In this document: one piece after another, positions 33,425-46,300 of the stretch
Numbering within the stretch: the first letter of the stretch is position 1
Layout of the letters: each line of letters starts with the position of its first letter
Assembly: GCF_050947335.1 (NCBI RefSeq)
Contig: NC_134995.1
Location: 5,370,501-5,434,500 of the forward strand
Length of the DNA stretch: 64,000 bases
From: Megachile rotundata
Lineage: Eukaryota; Arthropoda; Insecta; Hymenoptera; Megachilidae
Direction: 5' to 3'
Notes under the pieces: generated by a model
Seen by the model: only the letters and a program-made list of their open reading frames with translations
What the model was told of the DNA's origin: nothing
The model's database searches: none
Translations under genes and position numbers: made by a program

Positions 33425-36400
33425 ATGGATGCTGGAGATACGCAGGCTACTGGAACTCGTATATTTGATGAAGTCGGAATTAAATGTCAAAAGTTATTTC
33501 AAGATTTCCTTGAAGAGTAAGTTCACATGTTACTGAAACTAAATAATGCAATAGTATTCATTTGGTAAATCATATATTAATCATATTTTGTTTTTAATTA
33601 GATTTAAAGAGGATGGCATTGTGAAATATCTTGAACCAGCTAAAGAGCTTATAAGTCCAGAACATAGCACATTAGTAGTCACGTTTGATGATGTTGAAGA
33701 ATATAATCAAGTACTTTCAACAACTATCGTTGAAGAATATTACAGGTAAATGATTTATGTTCAATTATTATAGTGCAGAATTTATTATTTTTATGTTGAA
33801 CAAATTCTATTAAATTCTGGTTTTTGGTAATAATTCTTCTGATTAATATAAAATATTATTTACTTTTAGAGTATATCCATATCTGTGTCAAGCGGTATGT
33901 AATTTTGTCAAAGATGTATCAGAATCAAGAAAAGATTTAGAATGTTATGTAAGTTTTGTGGAGGTACCGACTAGACAAAAATTAAGAGAGTTAAATTCAG
34001 CAAAATTAGGAACCTTAATACGTATATCTGGTCAAGCGATAAGAACACATCCTGTTCATCCAGAATTAGTGTTCGGTACATTTATTTGTATGGATTGCAA
34101 TGCTGTTATAAAAAATGTAGAACAGCAGTTTAAGGTACAATATAAATATTTCTTAGTTAAGTTTTTTATATTATTAATTGTATTAATACTCATAAAATCA
34201 TTTATAGTTCACAAATCCGACAATTTGTCACAATCCAGTGTGTAGTAACAGACGACGCTTTATGTTGGATGTAGACAATTCTGTATTCATTGATTTTCAA
34301 AAAATTAGGATACAAGAAATACAAGCAGAACTACCAAGAGGCTGTATTCCTCGTTCACTCGAAGTGATTTTACGAGCTGAGGCTGTTGAAACTGTACAAG
34401 CTGGTGATAGGTACTTTTGATGGAGAAAGTTATGTATCATTAATTTTTTAGGTGTTTTGTTAAAATTTTGTTTATGTTTTCTAGGTATGATTTTACAGGG
34501 ACTCTTATAGTAATACCAGATGTTGCAGTTCTTTCTCTTCCTGGTGTAAAACCTGATCTGAAAGCAAGACGTGGAAATCCTATGGAACAAGGAGAAGGCC
34601 TAACAGGATTGAAAGCATTAGGGACCCGTGAATTAACGTATAAAACTGCGTTTTTAGCATGTAGTGTTACTCCGACAAGTTTCAGGGTATAACATTTACG
34701 TTATAATTGACAGTGCTAATTAGAAATGTATGTTTTAATGTATAATGTTTCTGCAGTTTGGTGGCACTGAGACAAATATGGAAGAAATTTCACAAGAAAT
34801 GATGAAGAAACGCATGACAGAAGCAGAATGGAATCGTATATATGAAATGAGTCGTGATAAAAATTTATATCAAAATCTTGTTAATAGTTTATTTTCTTCA
34901 ATACACGGTAACGACGAAGTTAAAAAAGGAATAACTTTAATGTTATTCGGTGGAGTTCCTAAGACAACGTTAGAAAATACCTCGTTACGAGGAGATATAA
35001 ACTGTTGTATCGTTGGTGATCCTAGTACAGCAAAGTCTCAGTTCTTAAAAAGCGTCGCTGAGATTACTCCAAGAGCAATTTATACCTCGGGAAAAGCATC
35101 TTCTGCTGCTGGTTTAACTGCCGCCGTAGTAAGAGATGAAGAATCTCCTGATTTCGTTATTGAAGCTGGTGCTTTAATGCTCGCTGATCACGGTATTTGT
35201 TGCATCGACGAGTTTGATAAAATGGATCTTAAGGATCAAGTTGCTATACACGAAGCTATGGAACAACAAACAATTTCAATCGCCAAGGTTACTTGATTAT
35301 AAAACAGTTATTAAATTTTTAAGTTATAGCATATATTCATATGAAGTTATTTTTTCTTAGGCCGGTGTAAGAGCAACTTTAAATGCTCGAACATCAATAT
35401 TAGCTGCTGCGAATCCCATTGGCGGACGATACGATAGAAAAAAATCTTTACAACAAAATGTTCAGTTAACAGCTCCTATTATGTCCAGATTTGATTTGTT
35501 CTTTATTATAGTTGACGAATGCAATGAAATCGTGGATAATGCTATAGCTAAAAGAATCATCGATTTACATTGCGATAATTGGCAGGATTTTGAAACAGTA
35601 TATACGCAAACGGAGATTATTAGATATATTAATTTTGCGAAACACTTTAAACCTGTTCTAAGTCAGGTATTATTATACTTAATTAAACAGAAACCTATAA
35701 TTATTTGAGCTGATTGAATTGATTTAAAAACATTTTAGGAAGCTGCAGAGTATTTAGTTGATTGTTACACAACTCTTAGGCAAAGAACTGGTGGTGGAGC
35801 TGGAAAATGGAGAGTCACTGTTCGACAACTTGAAAGTTTTATCAGATTATCAGAAGCTATGGCTAAACTTGAATGTTCAGATGAAGTTACTATAAAGCAT
35901 GTGAAGGAAGCTAAACGTTTATTAAGTAAAAGTATTGTTACTGTGGAACAACCTGATATAGATTTGGAAGAAGCAGAAGATGGCAATGTGGACGGTCACT
36001 TGGATGAAGCTCCACCTGCAATGGCTGCACTTAATGCAATCGATAATAATACATCAGAGACCCGTATATTTTTTATTTATATTTTTGTATATTTGGATTT
36101 GTTTTTGACATATAGTTATATTGTTCTGTTGTGATGTTATACCTTTAGCAGCACAAGAAGTACTAACTCAGAAAAAGAAATTAACGATGTCTTTCGAAGA
36201 ATACAAGAATTTATCCAACATGTTGATATTGTACATGAGGGGTGAAGAATCTCGCGCAGAAAGTGAAGCCATGGGTAAGCGGTTCATAGTGGTGGCAAAT
36301 AAAACTGTCGTGTATACATTTATTTCAGATAAAAATATATTACTTTTTTTGTAGAAGAAACTAAAGGTGGATTAAGAAAATCTGAATTAGTGGCATGGTA

Positions 36401-36672
36401 TCTTGATCAAATACAGGATCAAATAGACTCAGAAGAAGAACTATTAGAAAGGAAAAACTTTATTGAGAAAATTATCGACAGACTGACATATCATGTACGT
36501 ATTAAAGTAGCACTCTAGGTTATCTTCAATTTATTATCATTTCAATATGTAATTAATTTCTTTTCAGGATCAAATTATAATACCTTTGACCACGCGTGAT
36601 TTAAGAAGTAAGGATAAAGAAGAAGATGATCCCGTGTTAGTTGTACATCCGAATTACATTCTTGATGCGTAG
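33425..36672 (+). CDS. Mcm6: DNA replication licensing factor MCM6
   Basis: Eleven exons join in frame to 812 residues: 33425-33516, 33602-33745, 33870-34134, 34208-34410, 34485-34686, 34757-35287, 35361-35666, 35739-36063, 36149-36274, 36355-36494 and 36568-36672. All borders are GT/AG. MCM6 is one subunit of the MCM2-7 ring, the replicative helicase motor loaded at origins in the nucleus. The N-terminal domain has a zinc finger at Cys152, Cys155, Cys174 and Cys179. The AAA+ core has Walker A GDPSTAKS at 389-396, Walker B CIDEFD ending at 456, sensor-1 AANP at 495-498 and arginine-finger SRFD at 521-524. The C-terminal winged-helix region ends in VVHPNYILDA, a typical MCM6 end. Family members are about 815-820 residues, so the gene is complete. 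KCQKLFQDFLEE at the N terminus and TRTHPVHPEL-like blocks distinguish it from other MCMs. No defects are seen. Confidence 0.97.
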
Positions 36673-36900
36673 TTTGTATTATACATTTTATACCCAAATG
36701 AACGTAACTATTTTTAAAGAAACTTAATAGTAAATAGAGGTAAAAATTAAAACGGAATAATTTCTTTTTTACGTTCTCTGAGAGTTTGTTTTAGAATTAA
36801 GTCAATTTTTACCTCTAATTGCCACGATCAATTAAAAACACTGATTTTATAACGAAAAGTGAACAAATCTTTTTTACAGTTTTTTAACAAATAAATATTT
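36673..36900 (+). terminator. Mcm6 3' UTR with polyadenylation signal
   Basis: AATAAA at 36890-36895 lies about 220 bases after the Mcm6 stop codon. A second AATAAA occurs at 37101. Either could be used. The first is the more likely by distance. Confidence 0.5.
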
Positions 36901-37335
36901 ATATTCGTATGCAGTGTGCATTTATTTCATTCATTATTGTTTATTTCAGCATACAAATTTAAACATAGCTAAAATTGTAGTCGTTTGTTAATGTATAAGT
37001 TAGACTTTACCTGTCGTAATCGTTAATCGTGTTAATTGTCTAGTAGATATTCGTGCTAATTTCTCTGTACCCTATTTGTACAAACTGAATGTTCAGTTGA
37101 AATAAATCATTGACACAAGTAAACATTCAAGTTAGAATGAAAACTAAATAATGTAAAGTATTTTGATCTTTAATTAGAATTTTAGATATTGATATCGCTT
37201 TGCTAACAGTTATGATTTAGCGAAAAAGAAAACGTGACTCTATCATAAATTTACCTTAAAAGTGGTAGGGGCATTTGCACAGCAGTTAAAAGGATTTATC
37301 TGCTCGTAGAAATTATAGTCGTACATGATTCAACT
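36901..37335. other. Spacer between Mcm6 and the urea transporter gene
   Basis: Only 664 bases separate the two coding regions, both on the plus strand. The spacer must hold the Mcm6 3' end and the promoter or 5' UTR of the transporter. No motif stood out. Confidence 0.45.
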
Positions 37336-40300
37336 ATGAGTGCGAGATACCGATCTCAAAAGTCAACGCACGAAGTAAGTGTTAAATACAGAATAGCAAA
37401 ATATAAGTATTAGGCATTACCATAAAGCATAATTAAATGTCGTAACAAGTACATACGTAAATACTTTTTAAATTAAATACTTAAGTATTTTTATTTTTTC
37501 AAATTATATTTATAAATATAGTTCAAATGCAGGAATATTCACCAGTGGCATGTCTTGGGAACTTTGTCATCCTACAAGATTTCTTGTCAGAAAAAGAGGG
37601 CTTCATTTGGAATATACTTTTCTTATTGAACGTGCTTCTACGAGGTTTTAGTCATGTAAGGTATCAGTTATTAGTAGCTTTTAATAAGTAAATACAACTA
37701 TAAATGTTATTGTAACAATGCTTGAAAATTGTAAATAAAAAAGGCTATGAGTGCCATATTTTAAAATATTACTTTTGTTTATAAAAAGAGTGTTTATGTG
37801 GAAGCTACTGTCAGGAAATATGGGTGAAAATGTTACTACAATAGTACATTTATAGTTTTCATCAGTAATAACTGTTGACTTATTTTGTCAATAAATAATT
37901 TAATAAACAAAATGTCTTCTTAGTTTTAACACTTATAGCCTTATTTGTTTCCAATCTATATTCATACGCATACATTCATGAAAACTTTAATCTTTATGTA
38001 TGCATTATAAAACATATATTTGTGATATAGTAATATTAACTGTAAAATTCTACGAAACGTTTTCCTGGCCTAATAAACGAACAATAAATTAGTGATGTTT
38101 TTTTATTAATACGCTACTTTTTTATTGTTATTTAGTATAATATTAGAATTCATAGATTGTACACCTACTTAGTAGAATATTCAAAATAATACATAAATTT
38201 ACAGACGACGATCACAAATAATCCAATCAGCGGATTATTGATAGCAATTTCGGTAGGAGTGGCTTCTCCTGGTGTTCTCGTTTTTGGATTATGTGCTGGC
38301 TTTTTAGGTCTGTTGCTGTCAATGGTATGTAACATGAACTATGTTAATTTTTTAAAGTTAATAGTTGATTAACATTTTGTTATTTATAACAGGTATCTTT
38401 ATAATTAACGAGATTTATTATTCAGTTATAATAATTATTGTACAATTATTGTACAAAATTGAAAAATTTGTACAATCAAAACCAGCTTATAGTATATAGT
38501 ATCTGAAAACATTTTTCTTTTATTCTACCTACTCTGTAAATACATTATTTTACATTTACGTCTTTAATTTGTTATTTTTAATGACAAAATATTAAATGTC
38601 AAAACATGAAGATATAAAAGGAAAATGTTGGAAGTTGCTCCTGTTTCAATAATAAAAGTGTGCATAGCTTAAAAGTAGTTTTGTTTCAATGTAGTACTAA
38701 ATTCAAGGTAAAAAAGTATCCTAAAATAATGTATATGTTACCGTGAAAAACCGAAATCTGGTGAATGTCGACATTCTCCAATTTCGGTCTTTCACCGTAA
38801 CATATACATATTAATTCGACAAAAAATATCGAGCTAATTAAAACAATAGAAAAGAGGATGACTATAGGCAAATTAGCGTAATCAAAAATATTTTGAAGCT
38901 TCATTCATTTTGATTTCATCTTCATAAATAATTACTGTTTGCACTCTGATTTAGGAAGCTAACAAATCCTTTGTGCATATTCGGGTTTCGATCTTTTTAC
39001 TTTTTTTCTTCCATCATAATCTATCGCTTTGTAAGAATGAAGCAATATTACTGCAATGCGGAACTCTTTGCAAAAATTTACATACGCCAAAGAATCCTTT
39101 ACGCTTTCCACGTATACTGAAAAGTACACGTGTTATTTAAAAATAATACATATATCATTTATTATTTCTAGTTAATACGAGATTCACAAAATGACATTGC
39201 AAACGGCTTAACGGTCTACAATCCGTTATTAGTTGGCGCACTTTCATATGTTTTCATACCAAAATTTTATGGAGAATTCGACTCTTTCAGTATACTTATG
39301 ACGATCTTGGCAATAATATTCAGGTATGTTCCCATAAACTAATATGTATATTGTTCAATAAATCATATTTTATTGTACAATCGGAGCTACTGCGTGCAAA
39401 TTGTTCGCTAGCAATGATAACATTTATTTTCACGACATTATTTAAGAAATCCCAGATATACATCCTACAGTTATATCACCATCTGTTGTAATAGTCTCGC
39501 TTTATATCACAACACATTTTATAACTCCAAGTAGTATACCCACGTTATATCGTCAAACATTATTATCAATGTACGTCCACTTTAACTTTTATCTAGATTT
39601 TTTCAAAATTTGTGTAATTCAAAACGTTTTAAATGGTAAACATTTGTACTAAAATGATTTGATTTATTTAAAAAATAAATTTGTATACTTATCAAGAAGC
39701 AATGAAATTAAATCGTAAGATATACAAATCATTATGGTATATACTTGTTAATATTCGGAAATATATTAATAAATAGTTGTTAACGTTTTCAGCGTTTATA
39801 TAAGACGAGCCTTTAGCAACAGTAATATACCGTACACAGCATGGCCATTTAATCTGGCTGAATTTACGTTGCTGTTTGTCCTTTATACGGAAGACAATGG
39901 ATTTGGCGCAACAGAGAAACTGCAAGTAACCATGGGAATGGTAATTGAATTTCTTATATGCATTTAAATTCTACTAAAAAAATTCGAAAGCTATTATGGA
40001 ACAGTCGATCTTGTAAAAATAGCAAACTTGAGTTTTCTTCTTTTAAATTACAAAAAGGAATATTACATTACTAGACCGTCATTTTCAGTGAAATATAAAG
40101 TCATTATAATAGTTAATTTATTCATTTTTCCTATTTTCCAATTTAATTTCACGTGAATACAGGGTGCTCACCACATTTTGTCATCTGGATTTGCGTTATT
40201 ATTATTACTCGTAGCAAACATTGTTTTAAATGAACTTGAATGGTTTTGAGAGAGGCATATGCTGGTGGTATATTTTTTTTTGTGGGTGGACGTGTAAAGG

Positions 40301-43300
40301 ACATATGAAGGTCATATATATGAATCATATATTTTTGATTGCATCAGCTGATACTCCTTCATATTCTTTACAAAAAGTATTAATCCATTTATGTGAAAAA
40401 ATCATTGGTTCAGGAGATATTTTAATTTTAATGTCTATTTACAGAAAAGGTTCAATGTGGCGACCATTTGCATCAGAACACTTTCTGAATCGAGAAATTA
40501 ATGACTTACTAACATTCCGTAGTGCATAATCTTTCTGCATGTGTAGTACTTTTCCCAGCTTCAAAATAAACTGATAACATGTCTATCTTTTCTTCTTTAG
40601 AATACTTTATTATGAAGTGATAATTTACCTATTGTCGTATTCATCGTATTAGAGACGTAACAGCGACAAAATTTCACTGTTACTGCGTAACAAAAAAAAA
40701 AAAGAACTCACAATTCGTTTGGTGACACGTGACCTCTCAAAGCATCTAGAAAAACATTTGCTGTTCAGTTAGGGCAATTCATAATATTGACCAGAAAGTT
40801 ACGATTTGCTAGCAAGTTAGAATTAAAATATCTCCTAAACTAATGATTTTTTCACATAAATAGATTAATACTTTTTTGTAAAGAATATGAAGGAGTATCA
40901 ACTAGTGCAATAAAAAAGATATGATTCCATTTAAAAAAACATTAATAACCTTCATATGTTCTTTACACGTCCAGCTACAAAAAAATATACCACCAACATA
41001 TGCCCCTCTCAAAACCATTCAACTTCATCTGAAACATTGTTTGCCATGAGTAATAATAATGACGCAAATCTAGATGCCAAAATGTGGTGAGCCACCCTGT
41101 ATACAGGATAGTGATAATGAATAGAACACGGATTTTTACTTTCCTCTAAATGAACAACTTTTTGCACTGGTGCGCTCTGTTGAAAATGGACAAAGTATGA
41201 GCGAAAAACAAAGTGTGTTTGTTCGAAACAAGTCCCTTTCACGGTCTTTCCGATAACATCCACTTTACTACTCGTCGCATTGTTGTTTTTCAAATCACGC
41301 ATCTTCGCAAACTGCGGCTTTTATTCTGCAACAAAGTCGTGCACTAAAGCTTCTAAATAAATGAATACTTATCAAATTTAATATCGGTATGACAAATTTT
41401 AATATTTTGATTTTTTCTTCAAGTGTGAGATGCCGCCATTTTAAGTTCTATTTAAAATTACAAACAAAACTTTGCATTCTAAATACACGTGGAAATAATT
41501 TCCATATGTTTCGTACTTTTCGTGAAAACCATTATGAAAATTATTTGTCACGTGTTGTTAAAAGTCTTCTTTGAAACAAAAGTGAAAATAAGAAAAATAA
41601 AATATCTATAATTTTTTTAAGACTTCGTTAAAGTATCATTAACTAAAAATTCATATTTATAAATATTCAATAATATTTTACAATTTCTTATGACTATAAA
41701 AACATAATTACATTAGATCGTTGTAGAATGCTCCGTACGTTTATTAATTTTAAATCTACACAAACAAAAATAAAACATGTAAACTTATGTAAACATTGTT
41801 TTAATTTAGTGAGCAAAAGTTAAATTATAACAATTATTGAGGAGATAACAGACTTTATTAATTCAGAATTTTACAAATATATTTTACGATTATTTACACG
41901 GCAATTATTATTTCATACATGAAGCAAAAACGACGAATACTTGTTAACCAAAGATATTTTTGTGCGAAATATTTGCATGAAACTAGAAGTTTGTTTAAAA
42001 GCAGCGCAGAGAATCGTTTAACCAGTTTACGAAATATTATACTTATAGAAACTAGTTTGAAGGTATAAGTTTATTTTTTTCGTTCGTATCAAACAAAATT
42101 TACATAATTTTTAGCTTAATATTGTGGATGTGCATGCTAAAATGGTAATACTTTTAAATTATGGAAAACAAGTCAATTTTTTAGACTCGTTAGAGAGTTG
42201 CCAATGTTTGGTAACTTTCTCCTAAGTGCTATGTAAATTATTTAGTATTAGATTATTCTGAGAGTTTCCTCAATATTCTGTACCTGATTTTAATGCCATA
42301 TAAAGTATTTTAATATTTGTTAGAAGAGCATGTATTGAATTCGCATATATCAAGTTTTGCTTCATTCGTATAATAATTTCTTACGTTTCACATATTTTAT
42401 TACTGGGCAGAAGACAATTTGATCAAAGTTAAAACATAATAATCAAACTAATAGGTTTACGTCAGAAATGTATATAACCCTTTTTCCAGAGATTTTCGTG
42501 AGCTTCATTTTTTGTTCGGAACATTTTTCTCTAAAATCAATTATTTAGTCAGAACTTTGAAGTGGAACAAACGAGGTTCAAAAATCTTTTTGGGGGCTTT
42601 CTTCCCTAACCAACTTGGTTATAATTTCAGCAGAATCGGAGCTGTACTCTAAAGTAATATAATAAAAAATATTGAATTAGAGTCTTCGAACGTCTTAGAG
42701 ACATAGGAACTTTCAGGCTGACCTAATACTTTCTCGCATAAATTAATATCCAGTCGAGTGAATGATCGTCATGAAAGAAGGATTGGTTCCTCGGCGAGAA
42801 TATGTAGTTTTAGCCGAAGTTTTCTCTCGATCGTGGACGTCAATGGTCGAACTACCCCAGTTTTAAGCACAGGGTTATGTGCACCCGAACAAAGATATCG
42901 CGTTCGTGTATATGCACGTGTTATGTGTGTCGCGTCCATGTACATGATCAGTTGTTTATACCGTGCATTGTTATTGTTTCCAGGACAATGCAACAAGTGA
43001 TGCGACGACAGGCAATGTCAGTTTCATTGGAGAAAATGCAACGAGGACCCATATTGACTGGGGAATGGTAAAGTTTGCATGTGCTCTACTTTTCACTATT
43101 CGATCATGTTCCACGCGGTTCAAAGTATCGGGTCGAATTTTTCAAGGAGAAATGAATATGCTCTTCCTTTTTCGTTCGGGCTGCCGGTGATTACGAAAGT
43201 GCGCAAAGTCGAAATTCCATTATGGTTACATTATCGAAGTAAACTTGTATTTCTTTATGAATCCAATTTACGAATATTTAAACAAAATAGTAGACGTCAA

Positions 43301-46300
43301 ATTATCAAATTTTCAAGCTTCCTGCTTCTACTTACATCATCAAATTCTGTAATTTTCAAATGTTCAAATTTCCAAATATCCAGATCTTGAAGCTATCAAA
43401 TTATTAAACGTACAGATCTCCAAACTACTGTCATCAAATTCCCAAATCCATAAATCTTAGAATTTCTAAACTCTTCGAGAAAAATTTCCTTTGTCGGCTT
43501 TTTCCTAGACTCATACCACTTTGTCGATAAACAGACGTGTGTAGCACCATTGTTGTCGAGTCAACACTTTAAAAAATCTGACTCACACCGCATTTTTTTT
43601 ATCTTGTAATATCATAGTTTTTGTGCTGCAAGATCAAACGTGTTATCATCTGTAAGAAACGATGAAACGTGCTTGTTTATGTGATAAACTGAACCATGCT
43701 GTAAAAAACGGGACGTGCTGTTTTTCTCAACGCACGTCAAGATTCTCATTAAAAATTGAACGAAAAATACGAAATGTTTGACACATAATTTGTTTTATAG
43801 TTTAAAATGTAACACATAAAATATTTCGCAGTGTACGTAACTTTCATATTTATGTATTTTGAAAAGTGGAACTTCTTTGAGAAAGGAATTTCATTATTGG
43901 AACCACGTTTACAAAGTCCGATATCTGTTTGTTTGAACTTGAGAATTTTTATTTCTCCTTGGAAGATTTGATGTTTCGAATATTGAACCGTTTGGGAATC
44001 CAAGTTATTTCAAACTTTTCTTCGTACCATTATACGGAGAGAGTAATGATATATTTTGCAAAGTTTTGAGAGAAACTCAATAATTTATCTTTCAACGTTG
44101 AAGTTTAAAGATAAAGGAAAAATTATTAACGGTATGGCATTGATTTATGGTAATTGAAAAATACGGGTTTCGTAGAAACTTTGCTGATTTGTAAACGTGA
44201 CAAGTAAGTATACTATTAAAACGTTTCTCTTCTTTAGTACAACTAGTGAGAATTAACAATTGTATATAAATAGAATAAAAATATAACAGACTATCTTGAT
44301 AGAAATTGAAGAACTTACATTTTAGTAAAACAAAAGCTTATTTTGAAATTAACTGAGAACTTAATTAAGTGATCATAGTTACATACACAGTGGCCGGACA
44401 GGTCAAACGAGCAGGAGGAGATTCTCCATGTTAAAATAAGTCTAAAAACAAGAATAACATTTTTTCGTTTAACGCTTCGTTTTCGAGAAAATCGAATTTG
44501 AAAACTCTATCCACACGTGCACTGGACTGTCTCCCCAAGTCATTGTTTGCTACAAGTTTCCTTTTGCATTCTAATATTGACGTTTTTAATGTTTACATCT
44601 TTTCTTCAATTGTACGGCTTTCTTCTACTTTTATTCTGTTTTGATCAGACAAGCTATGTCAATGTCTACTTATAGCAACCGCGAATATGTCGGTATGATA
44701 AAAGCTTTGGAGCTTGTCATGGAAATGCAACAGCAGCGGCTGAATATAGGCAACAATTTCCAAATCGTCGCTATCCGGACAGGAGAGTGATGCACAGGGT
44801 AGAGTAAAGATTAATTAAGTATGGTTTTTTCACAATTACCATAAGTCTGGTAGCAATAGAAGATCTCTAAATTTAGAAACAGAAGTTCTTAATACCATTG
44901 CTAATAATCCTAAAATAAGTATACGAAAACTTAGTGCTCATCATAATACCAGTACCAGAACTATTGGTCGCAATAAATAATATTAACATTAACATTTTTT
45001 ATTTATAAATATATTCAAACCTAAAGATGGTATAATGCACACGTACTGGATAGAATTTTCGAACTTGATTCTCTCAAAAATGAAGCGATAAACGAAGAAA
45101 TGTTACTCTCTTTTTCGACTTATTTTTACATGTAGTATCACCTCCTTTCGATTGTACCCGTTCGGCCACACCCTGTAAATGTTAAGTATAACCGAGAAGC
45201 GTGAATGTTTAGAAATGTATTCTACATTTACATTCACCCCTTAGTAACACTGGAAAGAACACTTGTGACACACTCGCAGTTGTATGATAACTTTTCATAT
45301 TTTTAGTATTTGAGTTTTTGGTTTAGGTTTGCAGATTCCTATTTTGCACGGTTAAGGATTGCTAAATACAAAATGAATACGATACTTTAACTTTCTTTAT
45401 TTGTGTATTGTAGCTTTGAATGGGTATTTAGGTTTGACGCATCTGTCGAATAAATCAGATCTTTCAAGTTTTCAATTTTGAAATTCCCAAATTCCCAAAT
45501 TTCTGAATTTCCAAATTCCTAAATTCCCAAGTTTCTAAATTCCTAAATTTCAAAATTCCCAAATTCCCAAATTCCCAAATTCCCAAATTCCCAAATTCCC
45601 AAATTCCCAAATTCTCAAGTTTCCAAATTCCCAAATTCCCAAATTTCCAAATTCCTAAATTCCCAAGTTTCCAAATTCCCAAATTGCCAAGTTTCCAAAT
45701 TCCCAAATTCTTAAATTCCCAAATTCCCAAGTTTTCAAATTCCCAAAATCCCAAATTTGTTATTTAGTAACACGTTTTTCCAGGTATTTCAAGGGACCAT
45801 AATGTCAGCGTCACAGGTGGTAGGAGTTGAAAATGTCATTACAGGATCCATCGTCTATTTAGCTGCTCTACTTTTTTCACCGATAACGGCGGGCTTCGCT
45901 TTTTTGGGCGCACTTAGCGGTTCATTGGCAGGTATCATACTATTTTCGTGTATAAACCTTGAATTTATCGATTCTCAGTCTAGAGCCGTTTTGTAAATGT
46001 TACCCACATGAAAATACTCGGTATACTTTTTATTCTTTCAGGTCTCGTACTTGGTGTAGAGATTAATGAAGTATATTCTGGCTTTTGGGGCTATAATACT
46101 TTTCTAACCGGAGCTGTTCTAGGAGGAAACCTTTTTGTGATTAATGGACAAACAGCTGCGGCTACTATCGTAGCTATTACATTTACTGTGATCGTACATT
46201 ATGGTGTACTGTTTTTCTTTAGAAACGTAATTACGTTTACCTGTTTCACTATCTTGTAACAGAGAATAACAGTCATTTTAACACTAAACCTACCAGCGTA

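Noticed and set aside
45464..45754. Minus-strand frame of NLGIWKLG repeats
   Set aside because: Translation of the AAATTCCC array inside a transporter intron.
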